From Stramonita haemastoma (taxonomy: Eukaryota > Mollusca > Gastropoda > Neogastropoda > Muricidae): 15,000 nt of DNA. A program made the translations under genes and the position numbers. Below, piece by piece: positions 1 to 8,449 of the stretch. A model generated the notes under the pieces. That model ran no database searches, had not been told where the DNA came from, and saw only the letters and a program-made list of their open reading frames with translations. The first letter of the stretch is position 1, and each line of letters opens with the position of its first letter. The DNA is taken from NCBI GenBank assembly GCA_030674155.1, contig CM060323.1, positions 50,417,861 to 50,432,860 on the forward strand, given 5' to 3'.

Positions 1-96
1 AATGTTTTCATAAGGGGGTAATGTAAATGAAGATTGTATTTTTCATCCTTTTTTTGTTTTTTGGTTAAAACTGTAAAACTTTAGACCCTATTGCAG

Positions 97-238
97 AAAG
101 AGGGCAGTGTTTACTGATGCTATCATCCATCTGGTTCCTATCCAAAGAGGGCAGTGTTTTACTGATGCTAACATCTATCTGGTTCCTATCCAAAGAGGGC
201 AGTGTTTACTGATGCTATCATCTATCTGGTTCCTATCC
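97..238. repeat. 47-bp tandem repeat, three copies
   Basis: Three head-to-tail copies start at 97, 144 and 192, each beginning AAAGAGGGCAGTG and ending GGTTCCTATCC. They are 47, 48 and 47 bp long and differ by a few substitutions and one extra T in the middle copy. A fourth copy begins at 239 but decays after about 8 bases. The near identity implies a recent local duplication. No open frame or known element is recognised in the unit. Confidence 0.95.
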
Positions 239-900
239 AAAGAGAGAAACGACATGAGATAATGGCGAAAATGTTTTTTATCACTTCAAAGAGTAGCAGA
301 TACAGTGAGGCATGTTTGACCCACTAAGAGAATGATAATTATGATAACGATGATGACAACTACAGACACACTGATGATGGTGGTGAACTTGATTTTTGAA
401 GAATATCTGTGTTAGGCCTAATGTTGGTACTGATTCAAGTACCCCAAGCATACAGTAGGCCTACATCTTGCACACATGTTTTAAACCCCATCTGCCTTCC
501 GCATTAGATATGGCCAGTTTAAAAAAAAAATATATATATAATATATATATATTTATATATAATGGCCGATTATGACTGGGGCATGATGATATGCCTCCTG
601 ATAGACTAAAACTGGGGTGGACTCCCTGGGTTTAACTGGCCCAGGGCACACAGCTTTAAAATGTTAGTTGTCTGTAGAGTACCCCAACTCCATAAGCAAC
701 TACGGGAAAAGTCACCCCAAGTTTTCCTAAATTCTGATGCAATAGAGAAATAAAGTGTAAAGATACTGTGGTTGCGCAATCAAAGGAATGTTGGAATGGA
801 GATAACTCGACGTAAAGGGGGACAATCGGTGGACGCAAAAAAAGAAAAAGAAAAAAGAAATCCAGTATCAAATTCCATCAATCCAATCAACTTAATTAAC
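239..900. other. Non-coding stretch with AT-rich and GAT-rich patches
   Basis: I see no gene here. It contains a GAT/GAC-rich patch near 330-385, an A-run passing into (TA)n at 523-562, and two exact TAGGCCTA palindromes at 413-420 and 456-463. A 7-bp inverted repeat, CCCTGGG at 624-630 with CCCAGGG at 640-646, could form a hairpin with a 9-nt loop. If the PNKP exon call at 951-1188 is right, this stretch lies in that gene's first intron on the minus strand. Confidence 0.6.
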
Positions 901-942
901 ACACTTTTCATACTAAGATGTATTATGGCTGCCTTGAGATGA

Positions 943-950
943 GGACCCAC
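943..950 (-). other. Splice donor of PNKP exon 1
   Basis: On the minus strand the coding frame runs into ACTG|GTGGGTCC. The GT occupies 950 and 949. Protein similarity stops at this point and the downstream frame becomes Ser-rich and ends soon after, which supports splicing here. Confidence 0.55.
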
Positions 951-1188
951 CAGTGGCAAATTTCCTTCCACTGGAAGTTTTGATGATCGTAAAATCTATG
1001 TCGAAGCCAGCCACCTTGTTCCGCCCTTCCAAATCGTCCGAACTGAGCACAAGAAGTGGACACACCCCTTTCAGCGGGCTTCCTTCCGCACTCCATCGCA
1101 GTCCGTTGGCCAGGTCCGTTTCGCCGCGCGCCTTCTTTGCCCGTTGTGCGGTGTTGTCCACTGCTTTACGCTTAGGTCGGCCACTCAT
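951..1188 (-). CDS. PNKP: Polynucleotide kinase 3'-phosphatase, first coding exon (partial)
   Basis: PNKP repairs DNA ends in the nucleus by removing 3'-phosphate (HAD phosphatase domain) and phosphorylating 5'-OH (kinase domain). This exon encodes 79 residues plus one base. Residues 3-22 are Lys/Arg rich (RPKRK and RAKKARG), like a bipartite nuclear signal. Residues 58-79 carry the phosphatase start: KVAGF, then DIDFT with the expected nucleophile Asp63 and acid Asp65, then IIKT, SGR and FATG. The start is the first ATG in frame, with A at -3; the frame upstream offers only non-ATG codons. The frame ends at G|GTGGGT, a usable phase-1 donor at 950/949, at the point where the family continues with Gly. 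Later exons lie left of the window. Odd points: family members normally have Gly where this has Phe66 (DxDGT), and the roughly 60 residues before motif I leave no room for an FHA domain. A decayed retrocopy is possible, but the intact frame and donor argue against it. Identity rests on recalled motifs. Confidence 0.72.
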
Positions 1189-1278
1189 TATCAACTTTTT
1201 CTCCCCAAACCCTGAGTTTAAAAGGTGCAAAGAAACGCAACTGCCTGTTCTACAAGTTCAAGCTAGCTCATGCAAACG

Positions 1279-1312
1279 CATGTATATTATATATATATAA
1301 TATATATATAAT
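1279..1312. repeat. (TA)n tract upstream of PNKP exon 1
   Basis: An interrupted TATATA run begins about 90 bp upstream of the minus-strand ATG at 1188. It could supply a TATA-like element or simply be a dinucleotide repeat; the sequence does not decide. Confidence 0.6.
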
Positions 1313-2280
1313 GTATTTCGAATGACCTAAAATCGGCTAGATCTTGCAGAATACGAAAACACGTATCAGCTAGGGCCTAGGCGTTGCACTTCAGAGCAGT
1401 ACGCCTGCCTAAATATTATAAAGCCTGTCTTTTCAAAGTTTCTGAATAGATGCATACAGCAGTTTGTATACGATTCGGAGCCGCAATGTGATTGCACCGA
1501 ATATGGCAAACCCGCCTTTATAGACTGCCTAGGTCAATCTTGTGACAAGTTTGTGCAAGTTGAGACTCTTGACGTCATAGCGTAAACAAACCCATATTTA
1601 AAATTACTGTCTTTGTAGTGTACCTACTGTTTATTCTTACTGACACAACTTTACTTTGAACTTTCTAATTAACCGTAGTTCTCCACACCCCAAATACGGA
1701 CATATCACCCAATGAAAAACAGGGCCTAAACTCGAAGAGAATGGTTCTTTTCCAGTTCAGAATTTCGTCTCAACAGAAATACGCGTACTCAAAAGAGTTG
1801 CCTTTTTGACTGGGATTTGAGTCGTCAAGGACGGAAGGTGCTTCGCGGAGCAACAGGAGGAAACTGCGCACTGTGGAGTCTTTCGACGCTGCCTGGTTGG
1901 CGCACAGTAGGCCTAGGCCGAGGCCCGACGTGGCCTCCTTTTCTGCAGTGGGCCTATCAATATCGGTCCCCGTTCAGCAGGGTAGGCCCAGGGCTTTCCA
2001 GGTGTGGTGTACCGTTACAACGCGGAGTGTGGCGTAGAGCGGTTCGCGCTAGTTTCAGCTGCTATGCGGTTCGGGACTTCTTTTTTTTCCAGGGGGAGGG
2101 GTTGGGTGTTGTTTTTTTCTCTCCACTATGAGTCTGTAGAAGAAATAAAACTTGCACTCATACAGTCACATATTTTAAAACTATATTTACCCATTATCAG
2201 ATGCATTTAGAGGAAGAAGAGAGAGAGTTTTAATAAGGTGTGTGTACTTTTATTTTTCAATTTTGTTTTTCCTTTTTGTG
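1313..2280. other. Intergenic/upstream region, locally CpG-rich
   Basis: No gene is supported. The 1817-2131 frame has no ATG start, matches nothing I know and ends in homopolymer-derived residues. The part from about 1820 to 2060 is richer in CpG than its surroundings and holds one TAGGCCTA (1908-1915). CCAAT occurs near 1709. An AATAAA lies near 2144, but nothing ties it to a transcript. The stretch probably includes regulatory DNA for the minus-strand PNKP gene. Confidence 0.45.
1570..1577. promoter_or_regulatory. Perfect CRE palindrome TGACGTCA
   Basis: The 8-bp full cAMP-response element lies 382 bp upstream of the PNKP start codon on the minus strand. CREB/ATF-family proteins bind this sequence in animals. 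A function here is inference from position only. Confidence 0.45.
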
Positions 2281-2281
2281 C

Positions 2282-2295
2282 CTGTAGGCCTACAG
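2282..2295. repeat. 14-bp perfect palindrome CTGTAGGCCTACAG
   Basis: It is a self-complementary 14-mer centred on TAGGCCTA (2285-2292). It lies immediately before the first codons with LINE similarity (about 2300), so it marks or overlaps the 5' truncation point of the family-A LINE. It belongs to the dispersed TAGGCCTA set. Confidence 0.8.
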
Positions 2296-2302
2296 ACACA
2301 AA

Positions 2303-2660
2303 GGCACCGTCCTCTTTGACAGCTCCACATCAGCTGCCTTCAACATTCAGAGAGGAGTGAAACAAGGTTGCGCCCTGGCTCCCACTCTGTTCCGAATCTT
2401 CTTTGCTGTAATGCTTATACACACACATTGGATTCTGCAAATGAAGGTATTTAGGCTACCTCCAGACAAGATCAGATAGGAGAACTTTTCAACCTCTCCA
2501 GATTATTAGCCAAGGCTTAAGTCCAGCTGAGGTACCTGCGTGACTTCCTCTTTGCAAATGATGCAGCAATAACCGCCCACTCAGCTGAGGACCTACAGCA
2601 GCGTATGACTCGCTTTAAGCAATGCCTGCCAAGACTGGGTTTACCAATAGCCTGACGAAA
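2303..2660 (+). pseudogene. Reverse transcriptase core fragment of LINE A
   Basis: Frame 2 (from 2303) gives FDSSTSAAFNI then RGVKQGCALAPTLFRIFF, the conserved RT block before the catalytic motif. Frame then shifts: from 2488 frame 1 gives FNLSRLLAKA, a stop TAA at 2518, then VQLRYLRDFLFANDAAITAH. The invariant catalytic pair (F/Y-ADD) reads AND, because codon 2557-2559 is AAT rather than GAT. An extra GGCTA at 2454-2458 lies at the first frameshift. An in-frame TGA at 2653 ends this part. The catalytic loss alone would inactivate the enzyme. Confidence 0.85.
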
Positions 2661-2750
2661 ACACAAGTCATGGGACAGGATTTCACTCTCCTCCAATTAT
2701 AAGCATCAATAACCATGAACTGGATGTCTCCATAACTTTGTAAACCAGGG

Positions 2751-3296
2751 TTCGACTATCTCAGAGCCCTCTCACATGATGCAGAGCTCAATAAGCGTGT
2801 CGGCAAGGCAGCTACCACCATGACCAGACTGACAAAGCAAGCATGGAACAACAGCATGCTGACTGAGCATACACAGATCCAGATCTATAGAGCTTGCATC
2901 GTGAGCACCCTCCTGTATGGCAACGAGTCCTGGACTTTGTGTGTCCGACAAGAGCGAAAGCTCGATGCTTTTCACATGCGTTGCCTCCAACGCATCCTGA
3001 ACATCACCTGGCAGGACAAGATCCCAAACAATACTGTTCTTGAAAGAGCCGGATGCACCAGCATGTACACGCTGCTGAAACAGAGACGTATGCTCTGGCT
3101 AGGACATGTCGTGGGCATGGATGATGGACGGGTCCCAAAAGACCTCCACTATGGAGAACTTGTGCAGGGAAAACGTCCCATAGGCAGACCACAGCTGCGA
3201 TTCACAGACGTGTGCAAGAGGGCCTTCAAAGCCCTGAACATCGACCAGAGCAACTGGAGAAGCAACAGCCTTCGAACGGTCAGCCTGGAGACATAG
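2751..3296 (+). pseudogene. LINE A C-terminal region, longest open segment
   Basis: Similarity in this frame begins at 2751 (FDYLRALSHDAELNKRVGKAA) and runs without a stop to TAG at 3294. Recognisable family blocks are STLLYGNESWTL, RKLDAFHMRCLQRIL, WQDKIPNNTVLERAG, LLKQRRMLWLGHVVGMDD, HYGELVQGKRPIGRPQLRF and DVCKRAFKAL. The ATG at 2820 lies inside the domain and is not a real start. Downstream, similarity moves to another frame for about 3270-3390 (SKFEEMLAQQ), so the stop is caused by a frameshift. Confidence 0.88.
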
Positions 3297-3398
3297 TGTG
3301 CAGAAAGGTCTTGAGCTCCAAGTTTGAAGAGATGCTTGCTCAGCAGCACGATTGTAAAAAGAATGAGATCAAAGGACGCAGAACAGTCAGACAGACCA

Positions 3399-3494
3399 GC
3401 GTCAGACTTCATCAGTGCCATCTGCCATAGGAACTGTCATTCCCGTGTCGGACTGGCCAGCCACAACCAATGCTGTACCAGAATTAACACCTAA
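3399..3494 (+). pseudogene. C-terminal zinc-finger remnant of LINE A
   Basis: In the same frame as 2751-3296 the sequence reads DFISAICHRNCHSRVGLASH followed by NQCC. This matches the Cys-rich tail these LINE proteins end with (FICxxCxxxCxSRIGLxSHxxxC). The first metal-binding Cys has become Ser (codon 3414-3416, AGT). The frame closes at TAA 3492-3494, probably the ancestral stop. Confidence 0.8.
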
Positions 3495-3539
3495 AGCACA
3501 ACCCCATTGTCTTACGAGACTGAAGGCTGCCAAATTACC

Positions 3540-4500
3540 TGATAACATTTTTTTCTTCTTAAATTGCTGTTTACTTTTACACAACTGATAACAATTTTGT
3601 TGTATGTATGTCACTTCATAAACAAACACCATGATTTTATAGGGGGTGTTTGATGAAAGATTTGTGAGGGTCAGTAAACTGGTTTAAAAGGAAAAAGAAA
3701 AAAAAGAAGACAGAAAAAAACGGTCACCTGGATGACTGATCAAGCATGAATAGTGTTTTTTGTTGTTGTTGTTGTTGTTTTGTTTTTTTAAGACACGGCA
3801 CTGCTACAACTAGATGACCCCAGGAACTGGGTGGGCAAAATCTGAAGAGAAGATACTGGGAATCATAAGCTGACCAAAGCGACATTGATCTAAAGCCGTA
3901 CTGCCGCCAATAAACAAAAGTTGCAACAACACTCAATAATGGAGACCAGCATTTAGCATTTGCGTCACTCACTGGGTAATCAATCAGTGCCAATCAGTCT
4001 GTCGTTTCAGTGACTAATAACCTAACCACACACAACACAGCCAGTTTGCAATCACTCCTGCCTTTTTTCCTCTGCTTATGATCAGCATCAACCAACATCT
4101 AGACTTACCTGTATGGTCCAAAACGATGATGAGGTGTCGGTCAGTATCGATCAACAGGTGTCAGTCTCACTCTTTTATCGCCTAATTTATTTGTCATTTT
4201 CTCTTGTAGTCTGTATCCCCATCAGCTTGACACATAGGCCTACCTGACAGACGGGCCGAGGTAGATCGTCGCAGCATTCCAAGACCTAGATCTACATCAT
4301 TGTGACCAACTCACTGTGTGTTGTAATATATTGCTTACTAAACCTAGTCTTTTTTTTCCTGACGTAAAGGTTTCTTTTCTAAAAAGTGGTGGGGTCGTTT
4401 TTGAGGACACTTCCCACGAAAAGTAGCCCACTGGTTATGCAGTGCTGATAACTCTGACATTAGGCTTACTAAGAACTCAGTAGACTTATGTGTTGTGAGA
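3540..4500. other. No gene seen
   Basis: This stretch has moderate AT content and short simple repeats, including (GTT)n at about 3761-3780. An 8-bp inverted repeat CAAACACC (3623-3630)/GGTGTTTG (3645-3652) is present. TAGGCCTA occurs at 4235-4242. At 4424-4441, TAGCCCACTGGTTATGCA resembles the head of the SINE at 5595 and the start of minisatellite A at 6851. No coding similarity or promoter was recognised. Confidence 0.6.
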
Positions 4501-4502
4501 CT

Positions 4503-4518
4503 TATCTATCTATCTATC
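4503..4518 (-). repeat. (GATA)4 3' tail of LINE B copy 1
   Basis: On the plus strand this is (TATC)4, overlapping the LINE stop codon. RTE-type LINEs commonly end in short tandem repeats with almost no 3' UTR, so this is read as the native 3' end and integration boundary. Confidence 0.7.
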
Positions 4519-5091
4519 CCTTTGACGACCATGGGGGCACACCTGAAGACTTGACAACCAGTTCCCTCCATTCCTCTCTCTGATCTGCCTTTCTCAAAAT
4601 TTGGTTGAGTTCTAGGCCTGTCCATTCGCTGATGTTGTCCTCCCATCTCTTCCTTGGTCTGCCTCTTTTTCCTCCTCCTTGGACGGTGCCTTTCAGTATT
4701 GTTTTTGCAAGTCCTTTTGATATTTTGACATGCCCATACCATTTAAGTTTACGCTTCTTTACGATTGATAGGTTTTCGTAGGGACCAATGGTTTTCTGTG
4801 ATTCTGTTATGCACGTTTTCTTTGCTTATGTGGTCTCTGTAGGAGATGCTAAGGAGTCTCCGGAAGCATCTCATCTCTACCGTCTGTACTCTTCTCTCCA
4901 AATCAGCAGTCAGGGTCCACGATTCACAGGCATACAAGAATATGGATATGACAAGAGAGCGCATTTGTTTGATCTTGGAGTTGAGTACGATATGTTTATC
5001 TTTCCAGAGGGTGTTCAGTGCTGTTGTTGTCTGTGCAATCCTGCATACTACCTCTGGCTTGGACGCCTTGTCTGATATCAGATCTATATCT
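4503..5091 (-). mobile_element. Non-LTR retrotransposon, family B, copy 1 (3' end)
   Basis: On the minus strand this encodes the C-terminal 190 or so residues of another endonuclease/RT LINE. Blocks in order: DLISDKASKPEVVCRIAQ, LWKDKHIVLNSKIK, MRSLVISIFLYACESWTLTA, ERRVQTVEMRCFRRLLSISY, a one-base frameshift near 4790, then IGPYENLSIVKKRKLKWYGH, GLAKTILKGTVQGG, RGRPRKRWEDNISEWTGLEL, EEWRELVVKSSGVPPWSSKG and a stop TAG at 4516-4514. A (GATA)4 tail abuts the stop. Only one frameshift breaks this part, so the copy is younger than LINE A. The 5' end is truncated directly at a short (TG)n tract on the coding strand (5092-5109). Likely RTE-like; clade inferred. Confidence 0.9.
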
Positions 5092-5109
5092 ACACACACA
5101 CACACACAA
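5092..5109. repeat. (AC)9 microsatellite
   Basis: This short dinucleotide tract sits exactly where LINE B copy 1 similarity stops. Confidence 0.95.
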
Positions 5110-5189
5110 GTGATTGTCTGTTGCAGTGAATCATACTGATGGACCTTCTGCGGGCACATTGCAAGTTTAGTCATCAAAAGACTATCCAC

Positions 5190-5590
5190 AGTGCACGTGC
5201 AGCCAACACAATGCAGTCAGGTTCATAACGGCATGGCTGGCTGTCCGTTCAGCCCGCAGGAAGATTAATTCTGATACCTTTTTTTTCTTCTTTTTTTAAA
5301 GTGAAACGACAGAAAAGTAACGATTTTAGTTGTGCATGCAAAAACTGATGCGGCAGAGCTCTGAGGGCATATGCTACGACCCCATAGTTTTATCAACAAC
5401 AACAAAAAACACCAACCCAGCTTGTTCATTGGTTGGTGGTTGGTTTATTGGTTGGTTGGTTGGTTGGTTATTTTTTGTTGAGTATTTGTTAGTTTGTTTC
5501 TTTTGTTTGTTGTTGTTTTTGTTTTATTTGTTTGATTGGGGTTTGGGGGTTGTTTTTTTTATACAAACCCCTGTGGAGGGAGGGGGGGGG
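5190..5590. other. Low-complexity GT/T-rich stretch, no gene
   Basis: 5190-5400 shows nothing recognisable. 5428-5470 is a (GGTT)n-like run, 5470-5560 is T/G-rich with TTGTTT repeats, and 5576-5594 is a G-rich run ending in about 14 consecutive G. The apparent reading frames here come from simple sequence. Confidence 0.7.
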
Positions 5591-5594
5591 GGGG

Positions 5595-5833
5595 TAGCCC
5601 AGTGGTTAAAGCGTTGTGGTCGTGATATAGCGGCCAGGATCGAGCCACGACGGAGGCGCCCAATTTAGGGAATTTTACCCTGGAGTAATGACTCTGCTCC
5701 CACCAAAAGTCCATCGGATAAGACACAAAACATCTTGTACACACGTTCAAAACCTGTCCCGACTTTCGGAAGAGTAGACCATTTCGTGCTGGTATAAATG
5801 GAAAACAATTTTTGAAAAACAAAAACAAAGCAA

Positions 5834-5835
<2 letters not shown>
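5595..5835 (+). mobile_element. tRNA-derived SINE
   Basis: The head has RNA polymerase III internal promoter boxes. The A box is TAGCCCAGTGG at 5595-5605, fitting TRGYNNARNGG. The B box is GATCGAGCC at 5638-5646, fitting GWTCRANNC, at about tRNA spacing. The body that follows (GGCGCCC, then TGGAGTAATGACTCTGCTCCC and ACCAAAAGTCCATCGGATAA) resembles tRNA-SINE bodies I recall from molluscs, but I cannot name the family. The tail is A-rich and runs into the long (AC)n at 5836. The left boundary is blurred by a poly-G run. It is probably a dispersed retroposon rather than a functional tRNA, because the cloverleaf stems pair poorly. Confidence 0.72.

Positions 5836-5924
<89 letters not shown>
5836..5924. 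repeat. (AC)44 microsatellite
   Basis: An uninterrupted AC tract of 89 nt forms the 3' continuation of the SINE tail. Just after it, GGTGTC/GACACC (5940-5958) forms a 6-bp hairpin with a 7-nt loop. Confidence 0.98.
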
Positions 5925-5925
<1 letters not shown>

Positions 5926-5959
5926 CCCGCACGCACACAGGTGTCGTGTTTAGACACCA

Positions 5960-6373
5960 TTCTCGAAGTTGGAATGCAGCTACCTTCATGGTGAGTAAAA
6001 ACTGTTTCAAACGAGAAACTTCACCACAGGTGAACCCCGGAGCTTAAGCCAAGAAACAAAACAACAACAAAAAATACAGATCCGAATCCTGTTCTTATTC
6101 GATTGCTTTCTTGTAACATTTTTTTGGGTTTTATTTAGCTTTTGACACCGAACTGATTACCTATTAGGCTTACAACGTAGGATTATAAAACAGCAGTACC
6201 TTATGTTTTTCCAGTGATCTGAAAACTCCAAACTAATTCAGTGTCGATTGTTAGCCTGAATCCATCTCCTGTATTGTTATCGGTCCCTCAGTTAATGCTC
6301 TATTATACAGGCCATAAACTTGATGTAATTGGATACACGAAGGGAAAAAAAAAAAAGGAGGATGATGTGCATC

Positions 6374-6376
<3 letters not shown>
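5960..6376. other. No gene seen
   Basis: Ordinary AT-rich sequence with an A12 run near 6344-6355. No similarity was recognised. A VNRKEN-type frame is absent and the only open frame runs into the (GA)n tract. Confidence 0.5.
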
Positions 6377-6472
<96 letters not shown>

Positions 6473-6478
6473 AAGAGA
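6377..6478. repeat. (AG)n microsatellite
   Basis: About 100 nt of AG with two GG interruptions. This is a homopurine strand. Confidence 0.98.
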
Positions 6479-6589
6479 TAAATACTTTTATATCCAAATC
6501 AGCACGTAACTATAGCAGCGGGGCCTACTGGGAAGAGAGGTGAGAATGTGTGGGTGATGGCCGCCAATAAACAGCAAATTTGACGAAGA

Positions 6590-6786
<197 letters not shown>

Positions 6787-6825
6787 TACATATATATAAT
6801 GACTTTATCAGGCAGGAATATGCTG

Positions 6826-7893
6826 GTTATGTCACAGACTTGCCGCGCCATAGCCCCACTGGTTATGCAACAGCTTCACCTGCTATGTCATAGGCTCTCT
6901 GCCACAGGTCTGGGACTTGATGTTAAAAAAGAAACCCTAAACATCAGGGCTTATTCAATTATCTATTACATCCACCATGCCACAGTCCCATTTATTATAC
7001 CACAGTCCCATGCAATATGCCACAGTCCCATGCACAATGCCACAGCCCTACACACTATGCCAAATCCTCCCTCACTATGCCACAACCCAACTGGTTTTGC
7101 CATAGCCCAACTCCCTAGCTACAGCCCCAGATACTATGCTACAACCCTACTCCTTATACCACAGACCCATTCCTTACCTTTCAGCCCAACACACTATACC
7201 ACAGCCCCATACACAATACCACAGCACCATACACTATACCACAGCACCATACACTATGCCAAAGCCTCACTTGCTATGCCAAAGCTGCATACACTATACC
7301 ACAGCCCTAATATATACTACAGCTCCACACCCTATGCCACAGCCCCACACACTATGGTACATCCCCACACACTATGGCACATCCCCACACACTATGGCAC
7401 AGCCCCACACCCTATGCCACAGCCCCACACCCTATGCCACAGCCCCACACCCACACACTATGGTACAAGCCTATACACTATATCATATCCCACACAGTAT
7501 GCCACAACTCCACGCAATATTCCACAGCACCACATACTATGCCATAGCCCCATGCAATATCCCACCGCCCCACCAATCATGCCACAACCCATGCACTGTA
7601 CTACTGCTGTCGTGCACTAAACCACAGCCCCACGCACTATACCACATCCCCACGCACTATGCTACAGCCCCACGCACTATGCCACAGCCCCACACACTAT
7701 GCCATAGCTTTATGCATTATGTCAAGCTCCATGCCTTATGTCCCAACCAAAAGCACTATACCACAGACTTGTTATGCCAAAGCCCGACAAACTTTTCATG
7801 ACCCTCTCACTATGCCAGAAGCCCACCTACTATGCCACATTCCCACTCATTATGCAGGAGGCCACAGTCCTGCTATGCTACAGGCCGATCTTT
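6826..7893 (+). repeat. Minisatellite A, degenerate about 20-bp unit
   Basis: A long array of units close to CCACAGCCCCACACACTATG, mostly 19-21 bp. The left end is degenerate (6826-6900, with a non-matching gap at about 6905-6970) and the most uniform part is 7190-7460. There are roughly 45 units. None of the unit's plus-strand frames contains a stop, and the 20-bp period cycles through all three frames. This explains the long open frames over 6580-7620 and 7136-7801, which I do not regard as genes because they start outside ATG context and have no domain. Confidence 0.92.
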
Positions 7894-7911
7894 TGTCATC
7901 CAAACACTGAA

Positions 7912-7924
7912 AGTATGAATATGT
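7912..7924 (+). repeat. 13-bp direct repeat, left copy
   Basis: AGTATGAATATGT, four bases before the (TG)n tract at 7928. An identical copy follows the (CA)n tract at 10074-10086. Confidence 0.9.
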
Positions 7925-7926
7925 TT

Positions 7927-7927
<1 letters not shown>

Positions 7928-8010
<83 letters not shown>
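7928..8010. repeat. (GT)n microsatellite, 83 nt
   Basis: Uninterrupted GT between minisatellites A and B. Confidence 0.98.
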
Positions 8011-8011
<1 letters not shown>

Positions 8012-8020
8012 TCGCTCTCT

Positions 8021-8180
8021 ATATGTCATTATCTGTATGCGGTTGCTATGTGTCATTATGCCAGTGTCATTGCTCTAGGCCTACCGTTACTATGTATCAT
8101 TGCTGTCTCAGTGTTACTGTGTGTCATTACACAGTAACCATGTGTGTCATGTTACTGTGTGTCATTACACAGTAATCATA
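8021..8180 (+). repeat. Degenerate outer part of minisatellite B
   Basis: Irregularly spaced copies of TGTCATT(G/A) with the B-type core. One interval contains TAGGCCTA (8076-8083). Two identical 24-nt inverted repeats lie at 8114-8137 and 8152-8175. Each has arms TTACTGTGT and ACACAGTAA around a GTCATT loop, so each can fold into a 9-bp hairpin. Confidence 0.75.
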
Positions 8181-8213
8181 CTGCTGCTACTACTACTATT
8201 GTTGCTACTGCTT

Positions 8214-8286
<73 letters not shown>

Positions 8287-8317
8287 TAGTTGTTGTTGTT
8301 GTTGTTGTTGTGTTGTT
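8214..8317. repeat. (TAG)n then (TTG)n trinucleotide repeats
   Basis: About 24 TAG units (8214-8290) followed by about 9 TTG units. The sequence just before (CTACTACTACTATTG) can pair with the TAG tract. A GATGATGGT patch follows at 8343-8390. Confidence 0.95.
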
Positions 8318-8449
8318 GCTATCGTTGTGATAATAAAAATGACGATGATGGTGATGATGACAACAACAAAGTGATGATGGTGATGATATCAATCTTATAA
8401 ATACAGAAGCCCTTAGCGTTTTTACAAAGAAAAGGCAACATTGCAGTTA

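Larger units (their letters stand above)
2290..3531 (+). mobile_element. Non-LTR retrotransposon, family A, 5'-truncated and decayed
   Basis: This is the 3' half of an endonuclease/reverse-transcriptase LINE, probably RTE-like, of the type often mislabelled 'craniofacial development protein 2-like' in databases. Order: RT motif GVKQGCALAPTLF (2354-2392), the FANDAA catalytic block (2551-2568), the post-RT GKAATTM...LYGNESWTL block, RKLDAFHMRCLQRIL, MLWLGHV, GRPQLRF, and a C-terminal zinc finger ending at 3494. Similarity hops between all three frames with several stops. After the stop, 3495-3531 still resembles family 3' ends and carries a small hairpin GTCT-TACG-AGAC (3509-3520). The endonuclease and the RT N-terminus are missing. 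No target-site duplication was found. The clade is not certain. Confidence 0.9.

Noticed and set aside
1817..2131. 104-residue open frame on the plus strand
   Set aside because: Begins with TTG, ends in homopolymer-derived Phe residues, and resembles no known protein.
4605..4620. TAGGCCTG inside LINE B copy 1 as another palindrome insertion
   Set aside because: Here the bases encode the conserved Thr-Gly-Leu-Glu of the LINE itself, so it is ancestral coding sequence and not an insertion.
4788..5139. Plus-strand open frames of 95-97 residues
   Set aside because: They are antisense shadows of the minus-strand LINE B copy 1.
5595..5665. Functional tRNA gene
   Set aside because: The A and B boxes fit, but acceptor, anticodon and T stems do not pair convincingly and a SINE-like body follows.
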